Shown: positions 1 to 5,404 of the stretch, piece after piece
Layout of the letters: the number at the start of each line of letters is the position of its first letter
Numbering within the stretch: the stretch's first letter is position 1
Assembly: GCA_017995275.1 (NCBI GenBank)
Contig: JAGOJE010000022.1
Coordinates: 1-10,280, forward strand
Length of the DNA stretch: 10,280 nucleotides
Direction: 5' to 3'
Source: Rickettsiaceae bacterium
Lineage (GTDB): Bacteria > Pseudomonadota > Alphaproteobacteria > Rickettsiales > Rickettsiaceae
The notes under the pieces: generated by a model
Seen by the model: only the letters and a program-made list of their open reading frames with translations
Database searches by the model: none
What the model was told of the DNA's origin: nothing
Program-made: the position numbers and the translations under genes

Positions 1-120
1 CTATAATACACATCGCGAGAAAATACACCTTTTCTAAGAAGAAAACCACATAAATTCTTGCACTGTTTTTAAATCCAGGATAACTTCGCGATTGAAAATG
101 CTTTTTACACGAGGATTAAT
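1..120 (+). promoter_or_regulatory. Leader and possible promoter of the OmpW-family gene
   Basis: A TATAAT hexamer lies at 2-7; any -35 element would be outside the window. If used, transcription would start near 13 and leave a leader of about 108 nt. The leader holds two TCGCGA words (13-18 and 86-91). With flanking bases, 12-18 can pair with 86-92, enclosing a small TTTTCT/AGAAAA hairpin. A second, weak promoter-like pair is TTGCAC (58-63) and TAACTT (81-86) with a 17-bp spacer, each matching consensus at only 3 of 6 bases. A Shine-Dalgarno GAGG at 111-114 sits 6 nt before the ATG at 121. The GAGG is firm; the promoter and leader fold are tentative. Confidence 0.35.
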
Positions 121-1074
121 ATGAGGCTCTTAAAATATTCCCTAGCTTTACTGGCTTTTGCGGCTTGTAGTAACACGATTGCTAGCTCCATTGATGACGA
201 TTATGATAGTGATGCATATGAATCTGGCGGAAATCTCATCGTAAAAATCCGTGGATGTGCAATAATAACAGAAGGTGATTTAAAATCCTTGCCTAGTACA
301 ACAAGGTCAAATATAAATCCGGCTCCCGCTAACGCGCCATTTAATTACAACCCCAACCAACATGTAAATATAAAAAATGGACTTAAAAATGGCTATGGAA
401 TTGAAAATGCTAATACATTGTTCTTTACCGATCATTTTGCTACGGAACTTTCTATAGGCCTTTCAGCTTACATATTACCACAAAGCGCCTTACAAACAAT
501 CTATAACAATTATGCAAATGGTACACCTGGGAATATTACAACTACAACAGTTACAAATGCAGCTGCGGTTGGTGGTGCAGCAGTACCGATACTAACGACA
601 ACAAATATACGTCAAAATATCAATAATGATCAGGCAAATCCAGGAGCTCCAGTCCCCGCGGTTGATGCTTCTGGTAACCCAGCGACGCAAACAAACGTTA
701 CTACTGGCCCATACCTTCCATCGTACAATACCAAAAGACATTTGCTTATGGGAATTCCTTTGAATTTGACATTGCAATATCACATAGCTCCTTATGGCGC
801 TATTCGTCCATATGTAGGTATTGGCGGAAATTTCACTTATTTTACCTCTAAAGCCAAGGAATACACAGTAAAACCTGCTTATGGCATGGTATTACAAGCT
901 GGCGTGGATATAGTAATGACAGATGATACAGTAATCTCTATAGATGCAAGATATACAAAACTCGCTCCGAAGATTAGATTCAAATCTTCATTCCTAAACG
1001 GCGCAGAGGCAGTGTCTTCAAAAATGAAGATGGATCCATTTGTAATATCTGCTGGTATTGGCTTTAAACTTTAA
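121..1074 (+). CDS. OmpW-family outer-membrane beta-barrel protein with long extracellular loop
   Basis: Predicted outer-membrane protein of 317 residues. Residues 1-22 form a signal peptide (basic MRLLK, hydrophobic core, cleavage probably near IAS). The FAAC at 13-16 is a poor lipobox, so signal peptidase I is more likely. OmpW hallmarks are a first strand GNLIVKIRG (38-45), a periplasmic turn FFTDHFATELSIG (101-113), RPYVGIGGNFTYF (229-241), a GMVLQAGVDIVMTDD segment (255-269), the strand ISIDARYTKLAP, and a C-terminal strand DPFVISAGIGFKL ending in Leu rather than the usual Phe. OmpW proteins are eight-stranded barrels of about 200-230 residues. The extra length is mainly residues 121-206, rich in Thr, Asn, Ala and Pro, where extracellular loop 2 should be, and part of loop 1 (residues 52-95). 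In intracellular bacteria such barrels are often surface antigens; a role in host contact is inference. The family call is firm, the ligand unknown. Confidence 0.8.
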   Translation: MRLLKYSLALLAFAACSNTIASSIDDDYDSDAYESGGNLIVKIRGCAIITEGDLKSLPSTTRSNINPAPANAPFNYNPNQHVNIKNGLKNGYGIENANTLFFTDHFATELSIGLSAYILPQSALQTIYNNYANGTPGNITTTTVTNAAAVGGAAVPILTTTNIRQNINNDQANPGAPVPAVDASGNPATQTNVTTGPYLPSYNTKRHLLMGIPLNLTLQYHIAPYGAIRPYVGIGGNFTYFTSKAKEYTVKPAYGMVLQAGVDIVMTDDTVISIDARYTKLAPKIRFKSSFLNGAEAVSSKMKMDPFVISAGIGFKL

Positions 1075-1092
1075 CTTTTACCAAAAATAATC

Positions 1093-1132
1093 ACAACCCT
1101 TGGTTGGTTGCTCTGTTAACTCGGTTGTTTTT
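1093..1132 (+). terminator. Weak terminator-like hairpin after the OmpW-family gene
   Basis: ACAACC at 1093-1098 can pair with GGTTGT at 1123-1128, followed by a run of T to 1132. A competing smaller hairpin pairs CAACC (1094-1098) with GGTTG (1102-1106). The long stem has a 24-nt loop, so this is only a plausible terminator. Confidence 0.3.
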
Positions 1133-1167
1133 CGTTTACAAAAATTAATAAACCGCTATTGTAAAGG

Positions 1168-1189
1168 TGGGCTATAATATTATAGCTCA
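1168..1189. promoter_or_regulatory. Palindrome containing a TATAAT -10 box, upstream of the ankyrin gene
   Basis: Positions 1171-1186 are a perfect 16-bp palindrome (GCTATAATATTATAGC). It extends to 1168-1189 with one G/T mismatch pair (1170/1187). It contains a consensus TATAAT at 1173-1178, but no good -35 lies 16-18 bp upstream. It sits 35 nt before the preferred ATG at 1221. It could be an operator over a promoter or a hairpin in the leader; sequence alone does not decide. Confidence 0.4.
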
Positions 1190-1220
1190 TAAAATATTAA
1201 CATTACGAATGAGAGGAAAA

Positions 1221-2159
1221 ATGTACGAAAATACAACTGCAGGAATAGAATGGTGGAAAAATGCAACAAAAGCAACACCAGAATATGGAGACAAATCCAC
1301 TCTATCTCCAGAAGACATAGATACAATAACAAACATGGCTGTTCAAATCTGTATTAATGAAGGCTACACAAAAGAACAAGTGCAAGAGTTCACATTAAGC
1401 TACAGAGAAACTCCGGTATTATCAGAGGCATATAACGATATAATCTGCAAATTTGATGCTCATTTAAAATCATTTCTTTTTGGAAATTTAGAACAATGTA
1501 AATACGCTCTAGAAAAAGGAGCTTATGCTGATTCGCTTAATGAAGAGGGTTATACAGCACTTACTAGGGCTTGCGAGAAGGGCGATTTAGACTTGGCTAA
1601 ATTATTAATAGAGCACCACGCAAATGTTAATCTACATGACAAAGACGGGATTACTCCACTTCATAGCGCTTGCGCTAATGGTTTTCTAGAAATAGTTAGA
1701 CTACTCATATCTAATGAAGCAGATGTTAATCTATCTGATATACCAGGCCCTACTGATTTTGCAGATTTTCCTCTTACCCCTCTTAGATGGGCTAGCACTG
1801 ATGGAATTCGTAAACTACTGATAGAACATGGCGCTAGAGGAGTTGATTTTGTTCAACAAATAAAAGACGCAATACCAGACCATATAGCAGCAATGAAATG
1901 GTGGGAGAATGCATCCAAAGAAACGCCAGAATATGGAGACAAATCTACTCTATCTCCACAAACTATATCTATAATAGAAGCAATTGCTGTTAATAACTGT
2001 ATTGATCATAAACACACGATTGAAGAAGTGCAAGAATACGCAAACAGCCTTAAAGATATCCCGATATTATCAGAGGCATATAACGATATAATCCATTATG
2101 GTACATTAACGGTTACTGGAGAGGATCCTGTTGCCAATATTAGTGATTACCAGGCCTAA
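1221..2159 (+). CDS. Ankyrin-repeat protein with a duplicated flanking domain
   Basis: Protein of 312 residues from the ATG at 1221, chosen because AGAGG (1212-1216) lies just upstream. An in-frame GTG at 1167 lacks a ribosome site and overlaps the palindrome. The centre (about residues 76-210) has three to four ankyrin repeats; the clearest are GYTALTRACEKGDLDLAKLL and GITPLHSACANGFLEIVRLL, each ending in an (A)NVN or (A)DVN loop. On both sides lies one copy of a roughly 68-residue domain I do not recognise (residues about 8-75 and 224-291). Shared blocks are WW(K/E)NA, TPEYGDKSTLSP, EVQE/QVQE and LSEAYNDII. No signal peptide or membrane segment is seen, so it is cytoplasmic or secreted by a signal-independent route. 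Ankyrin repeats bind proteins and are common in effectors of intracellular bacteria; an effector role here is inference. It points toward oriC, against the neighbouring coaE operon. Confidence 0.8.
   Translation: MYENTTAGIEWWKNATKATPEYGDKSTLSPEDIDTITNMAVQICINEGYTKEQVQEFTLSYRETPVLSEAYNDIICKFDAHLKSFLFGNLEQCKYALEKGAYADSLNEEGYTALTRACEKGDLDLAKLLIEHHANVNLHDKDGITPLHSACANGFLEIVRLLISNEADVNLSDIPGPTDFADFPLTPLRWASTDGIRKLLIEHGARGVDFVQQIKDAIPDHIAAMKWWENASKETPEYGDKSTLSPQTISIIEAIAVNNCIDHKHTIEEVQEYANSLKDIPILSEAYNDIIHYGTLTVTGEDPVANISDYQA
1241..1445 (+). repeat. Intragenic repeat copy 1 (N-terminal flanking domain)
   Basis: First copy of a direct repeat inside the ankyrin gene. It aligns without gaps to 1889-2093 at a constant offset of 648 nt (216 codons). 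Identity peaks at 1278-1310 (32 of 33 bases) and 1417-1445 (29 of 29 bases); between these it is visible mainly at protein level. Confidence 0.85.
1889..2093 (+). repeat. Intragenic repeat copy 2 (C-terminal flanking domain)
   Basis: Second copy of the 205-bp direct repeat, encoding residues 224-291. The two near-identical DNA blocks here are 1926-1958 and 2065-2093. After it the protein has only a short tail of about 20 residues with no similarity to what follows copy 1. Confidence 0.85.
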
Positions 2160-2173
2160 TTATAACCACAAAC

Positions 2174-2211
2174 ATAAACAAGCGCCACTTCCCCCCGTGG
2201 CTCTTGTTTAT
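2174..2211. terminator. Strong hairpin, probable bidirectional terminator
   Basis: Arms 2174-2188 and 2197-2211 pair over 15 bp with a single mismatch (C2183/T2202), around an 8-nt loop of two T and six C. It lies between the stop of the ankyrin gene (2159) and the stop of the convergent regulator gene (2231). Both exits are T-rich but broken (TTGTTTAT type), so it can serve either strand. Confidence 0.75.
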
Positions 2212-2230
2212 AATGAGTCCTTCCTGTCGC

Positions 2231-2803
2231 CTATAGCCTTGGTGCGGGCGAAAGACGGAACCTACCGCCCTTGCTTACCAAAATACCTTCTGGTAGTTTG
2301 CCGCGAAGGCGAGATATATAGGTTTCTATAGTAGATGTTTCGGCTTCTTCAGAATAGCCCCATATTTCTTTCTGAATTTCTTCTTTACTAAGCCCTTGTT
2401 TTTCACAGTTCACCAAGGATCTCATAAGTGCATTTTCTTTATCAGTAAGAGCTATATTCTCCTCCTGATTTTTTATTAAAGATGCTTCCTCATCATATAT
2501 AACACCTTTTGATATAGCATCATATATAAACCAATCGCTTCTTGATTGTTCTAAAGCTTCTACTAATTTATGTATCCTAAATGGTTTTACAATATCTAGC
2601 CTTTTTTTTGCTATAGATTCTAACGCCTTCAAAGAATCACCATCGGCAATGAGTAAATCTATTTTCGCATGAGAATTCAAGAATTTTGCAATTTCTTCTT
2701 CATCCTTGATCCATATAGTCAAAACATTTTTAGATGCAGGTACTATAGATGTAACTTCTTCGTAAATTATTGGGTTTTTACTGACTATAACTTCTATTTT
2801 CAC
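2231..2803 (-). CDS. OmpR/PhoB-type winged-helix regulator with degenerate receiver domain
   Basis: DNA-binding protein of 190 residues. Residues 118-184 form an OmpR/PhoB winged helix: LTDKENALMRSL, a KEEIQKEIWGY helix, the recognition helix TSTIETYISRLRGKL and the wing ending GGRFRL. Residues 1-85 resemble a receiver domain that has decayed. The acidic pair after strand 1 is replaced (IVSKN). An Asp fits the phosphorylation position (D54 in DLLIAD), and KPF is kept at 73-75. Only 19 residues separate D54 from K73 where a receiver has about 50, so strand 4 and a helix seem lost. Phosphorylation by a histidine kinase is therefore unlikely. Translation starts at GTG directly after the dnaQ stop, with GGGAG 9 nt upstream, so it is coupled to dnaQ. 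Targets are unknown; co-expression with a polymerase subunit suggests a growth or replication link, which is inference. Confidence 0.75.
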   Translation of the reverse strand: MKIEVIVSKNPIIYEEVTSIVPASKNVLTIWIKDEEEIAKFLNSHAKIDLLIADGDSLKALESIAKKRLDIVKPFRIHKLVEALEQSRSDWFIYDAISKGVIYDEEASLIKNQEENIALTDKENALMRSLVNCEKQGLSKEEIQKEIWGYSEEAETSTIETYISRLRGKLPEGILVSKGGRFRLSPAPRL

Positions 2804-3490
2804 CTAATTATACTCCCATAAAGGTTTCGATATCTTTTTAACTAATTCTTTGTGAGTTTCAAGCTCCTCTTTAGTTGGCAAAACAACTTTTGTATTTACT
2901 TCAATATAGCCTCCTTTAGAAGCAAGATCATTCGTTGCTTTATCTTCGGATGCAGATATAGAAAAAGTAGCTTGTCTTCCGCCTATAAGCTCAACATATA
3001 TTTCTGAAAGTAATTTCGCATCAAGCAAGGCTCCGTGAAAATTTCTTCCTGAATTATCTACCTTGAAACGCTTGCATAATGCATCGAGATTCACCTTTGC
3101 TCCTGGAAATTTCCTTCTCGCCATAGGCAGAGTATCAATAACTCTAGACATATCTATAGATGGCTTCCCTATGAGAGATAATTCATGATTTATAAATTTC
3201 ATATCAAATGGGGCATTGTGAATCACTAAATTTCCTTCTGATAGAAATTCTAAAAATTCATCTGCTACTGATTTAAAAAGAGGTTTATCTAGTAAAAATT
3301 CTGTGGATATTCCGTGAATTTTATAAGCATCCATCGGAACATCTCGCTGAGGATTTATATAGAAATGAAACTTCTCGCCAGTTAGTACTTTATCGTACAT
3401 TTTAAGCATTCCTATTTCTATAATTCTATGACCTGATTTCGGGTCAAGGCCAGTAGTTTCTGTATCTAATATTATCTCTATTTTACTCAT
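2804..3490 (-). CDS. dnaQ: DNA polymerase III epsilon subunit (proofreading 3'-5' exonuclease)
   Basis: Epsilon subunit, 228 residues, which removes mispaired 3' ends inside the replicative polymerase core. The DEDDh exonuclease motifs are all present: D9 and E11 in DTETTG, D96 in HNAPFDMKF, and H152 and D157 in HGALLDAKLL. The exonuclease domain covers about residues 4-170. RQATFSI (172-178) follows, where the E. coli protein carries its weak sliding-clamp motif, so it may play the same part. The C-terminal tail (about 180-228) is where epsilon contacts the polymerase alpha subunit in E. coli. The length is near the E. coli 243. The ATG overlaps the coaE stop by 4 nt (ATGA) and the stop abuts the regulator start, giving a tight three-gene operon running away from oriC. 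A coaE-dnaQ pair near the origin is common in alphaproteobacteria. Confidence 0.95.
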   Translation of the reverse strand: MSKIEIILDTETTGLDPKSGHRIIEIGMLKMYDKVLTGEKFHFYINPQRDVPMDAYKIHGISTEFLLDKPLFKSVADEFLEFLSEGNLVIHNAPFDMKFINHELSLIGKPSIDMSRVIDTLPMARRKFPGAKVNLDALCKRFKVDNSGRNFHGALLDAKLLSEIYVELIGGRQATFSISASEDKATNDLASKGGYIEVNTKVVLPTKEELETHKELVKKISKPLWEYN

Positions 3491-4056
3491 TTATCTTTTA
3501 AAACCTCTAATATTTTATCTATCTGAGCCTCAACTAAATCATCATCATCCGTATAGATTATAAAATCTGAAAGATGAACTTTATGAATATCCGGAGTTTG
3601 TAAAAAACTAATTTTATGGAACAAATCACTAGATATTCCGCGCCCATTTGCTCTTTTTAACCTAACATCAATTCCGCAAAATACCAATATTATAAAATCA
3701 AATAATTCTTCAAATTTTTTCTCAAATAACAAGGGAATTTCAACGAAAATTATTTCCTCAGATTGAGTATCTTTCGCTAGGTTTTTTATTTCCTCTATCA
3801 GATATGGATAAACCAATTTTTCTAAATTTTCTCTTCTATCTTGCTGATCATATATTATATCTGCAATTTTTTTCTTATCAAAGCCACCCAATTCCGGAAA
3901 CAACCTCAAAACATTCATCTGAACTAAATCATCATTATATAAATTTTTTACAAAATCATCTGAGCTTAAGGTTCTATACCCCTTCCTTGATAGATAATCT
4001 AAAATCCAACTTTTGCCTGAAGCTATATTTCCTGTTATTCCTACTAATCTTGTCAC
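3487..4056 (-). CDS. coaE: Dephospho-CoA kinase
   Basis: Catalyses the last step of coenzyme A synthesis, ATP-dependent phosphorylation of the ribose 3'-hydroxyl of dephospho-CoA, in the cytoplasm. Length 189 residues; the family is usually about 200. The Walker A loop is GNIASGKS at 9-16, preceded by LVGIT. D33/D34 in LSSDDFV match the catalytic Asp region of the family (usually DAD). EIPLLFEKKFEELFDFIILV matches the central core. The lid and adenine-binding part, with R and Q in GISSDLFHKISFLQTPDIHK, is recognisable but diverged, and the usual N after the ADFVI-type strand is replaced (SDFIIYTDDD). The start is GTG at 4056, with AGGG 8 nt upstream. It is the first gene of the coaE-dnaQ-regulator operon and its leader lies inside the origin region. 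Confidence 0.93.
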   Translation of the reverse strand: MTRLVGITGNIASGKSWILDYLSRKGYRTLSSDDFVKNLYNDDLVQMNVLRLFPELGGFDKKKIADIIYDQQDRRENLEKLVYPYLIEEIKNLAKDTQSEEIIFVEIPLLFEKKFEELFDFIILVFCGIDVRLKRANGRGISSDLFHKISFLQTPDIHKVHLSDFIIYTDDDDLVEAQIDKILEVLKDK

Positions 4057-4066
4057 TTTATAACCC

Positions 4067-4309
4067 TGTGGATAAGTTCGTTTTTTATGTGAATATTTTT
4101 GTGGATAAAATTCCTTGTTCCTATTCTAACAATCTTATCCACATATATCACCATAAATATTCATATATTTACTAACATGTGAATAAAATAAAAAGCCCAT
4201 TGTGGAAAACCTGGATAAGTTTTTATTTATACTATATGCTAGGCCTTTATATGCTGGATTCAAGGCTAATCGCTCTACCTGCAATCTTTGTGGATAAAAA
4301 TGTGCAAAA
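4067..4309. other. DnaA-box cluster of the origin
   Basis: Exact boxes: 4067-4075 (minus), 4100-4108 (minus), 4135-4143 (plus), 4178-4186 (minus) and 4289-4297 (minus). Four read TTATCCACA; the one at 4178 reads TTATTCACA. Single-mismatch boxes: 4088-4096, 4201-4209 and 4301-4309, all minus. A two-mismatch site is at 4210-4218. Most share one orientation and only 4135-4143 faces the other way. The 4289/4301 pair has 3 bp between boxes and lies nearest the AT-rich stretch. Confidence 0.85.
4123..4131 (-). promoter_or_regulatory. Candidate extended -10 promoter for the coaE operon
   Basis: Read on the minus strand this is TGTTAGAAT, an extended -10 element (TGn followed by TAGAAT, 5 of 6 to consensus). 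No good -35 is seen, as is tolerated for extended -10 promoters. The start would fall near 4116, and the coaE leader of about 60 nt would cover the DnaA boxes at 4100-4108 and 4067-4075. Confidence 0.35.
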
Positions 4310-4349
4310 CTTTTAATATACATAGCAAGAGCCCCAACAACAACTAAAG

Positions 4350-4375
4350 TATTTATATATTATATATTATTGATT
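4350..4375. other. AT-rich stretch, candidate DNA unwinding element
   Basis: Positions 4351-4371 contain only A and T, immediately before the hemE start and about 40 bp beyond the last DnaA-like box. Its position beside the boxes and its lack of G or C fit the duplex-melting part of an origin. It may double as the hemE promoter: TATATT at 4363-4368 is a -10-like word without a clear -35. Confidence 0.55.
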
Positions 4376-5404
4376 ATGGCAGAAAAAAAACTCATCAAAC
4401 TTTTTAAAGATGTGGATTATATTCCAGATACCCCTCCCATTTGGGTAATGAGACAGGCTGGAAGATACCTTCCTGAGTATCTAGAAGTTAGGTCAAGTAC
4501 CGGAACTTTCTTGGATTTGTGCTATAATCCAGAAAAAGCAGCAGAAGTAACTTTGCAACCATTAAAAAGATTCTCACTTGATGCCGCTATAATTTTCTCC
4601 GACATATTAATAGTTGCACATAGTCTTGGGGTTAATCTTTCATTTGAAAAGGGTTCTGGACCAGTTTTGGAAGCTTTAGAGAGTGAAAAAGATCTACAGA
4701 AACTAACATCCGTAGAGGAAAGATTGGAAAAAACATGCCAAGCACTTTCGATAGTAAAGTCAAAACTTCCAAATAATGTTGCTCTTATAGGCTTTGCGGG
4801 AGCTCCATGGACTGTAGCTACTTACATGATTGAAGGAAAAGGTGGCACAAATTTTGAAAAAAGCAAAAAAACACTATATGAAAATCCAAGCTTTTTAGAG
4901 AATCTAATTGAAATAATAACTAATCAGACTGTCAAATATCTTTTAAATCAGATAGAAGCTGGTGCTGATATAATAAAAATATTTGATTCTTGGGCAGGAA
5001 TATTATGCGATATTGATTATGATAAATTTGTAATCAAACCAACAAACAAAATAATTACAGAAATTAGAAAAAGATATCCTGATATTCCTATCATAGGCTT
5101 TCCCAAAGGATCTGGATATCTATACGAAAGATATTTAGAAGGAACTAAAGTAGATGGATTAGCTTTGGATTATAATGTTCCAGTTGCGAAAATGGCAGAA
5201 TTTGCAGAAAAAGGAGTGATAGTTCAAGGAAATCTTGATCCATCCATATTACTTACTAATAAAGATGTTATTTCAGAAAGAGCTGGTATTATACTAGATG
5301 CAATGAAAGGGAAAAAGCATATATTTAACCTTGGGCATGGAATTCTTCCAGAAACAAAAATAGAAAATATGGAATTTTTAGTAAATTATGTCAGATCAAG
5401 ATAA
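4376..5404 (+). CDS. hemE: Uroporphyrinogen decarboxylase
   Basis: Converts uroporphyrinogen III to coproporphyrinogen III in the cytoplasm by removing four carboxyl groups, a haem-pathway step. The protein has 342 residues, the normal length. The first family signature PIWVMRQAGRYLPEY is at 21-35, with substrate-binding R26 and R30. D76, the key Asp that holds the pyrrole nitrogens, is in FSDIL. The second signature GFAGAPWTVATYMIEG lies near residue 140, and H321 is in the C-terminal GHGILPET. I chose the ATG at 4376; an in-frame TTG two codons earlier has no better support. No Shine-Dalgarno sequence precedes the start, which sits against the A/T stretch of the origin, so a very short or absent leader is possible. 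First gene of hemE-hemH-hemJ. Confidence 0.97.
   Translation: MAEKKLIKLFKDVDYIPDTPPIWVMRQAGRYLPEYLEVRSSTGTFLDLCYNPEKAAEVTLQPLKRFSLDAAIIFSDILIVAHSLGVNLSFEKGSGPVLEALESEKDLQKLTSVEERLEKTCQALSIVKSKLPNNVALIGFAGAPWTVATYMIEGKGGTNFEKSKKTLYENPSFLENLIEIITNQTVKYLLNQIEAGADIIKIFDSWAGILCDIDYDKFVIKPTNKIITEIRKRYPDIPIIGFPKGSGYLYERYLEGTKVDGLALDYNVPVAKMAEFAEKGVIVQGNLDPSILLTNKDVISERAGIILDAMKGKKHIFNLGHGILPETKIENMEFLVNYVRSR

Larger units (their letters stand above)
4057..4375. other. oriC: Probable chromosomal replication origin (oriC)
   Basis: This 319-bp gene-free gap between the divergent coaE and hemE genes has the parts of a bacterial origin. Five exact DnaA boxes (TTATNCACA) and three single-mismatch boxes lie at 4067-4309, and an uninterrupted A/T stretch lies at 4351-4371. 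Flanking genes run away from it on both sides. In Caulobacter and Rickettsia the origin also lies beside hemE, which supports the call from known biology. I looked for CtrA-type TTAA-N7-TTAA sites and saw none; no convincing IHF site was found (one with a mismatch at 4363-4375). One GANTC methylation site occurs at 4257-4261. Open frames crossing the gap are not genes. Confidence 0.85.

Noticed and set aside
136..168. Lipoprotein signal in the OmpW-family protein
   Set aside because: The Cys at residue 16 is preceded by FAA, a poor lipobox, and the protein has a barrel C terminus.
592..783. Minus-strand frame inside the OmpW-family gene
   Set aside because: Shadow of the T/N-rich loop on the other strand; no similarity or start signals.
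1167..1220. GTG start for the ankyrin gene
   Set aside because: No ribosome site precedes it and the added codons lie over the palindrome; ATG at 1221 follows AGAGG.
2131..2331. Plus-strand 66-codon frame
   Set aside because: It spans the terminator hairpin and runs antisense to the end of the regulator gene; no ribosome site.
3804..4323. Open frames crossing the origin (plus 3804-4175 and minus 4135-4323)
   Set aside because: They overlap coaE antisense or run through the DnaA boxes, look like random hydrophobic AT-rich translation and lack ribosome sites.
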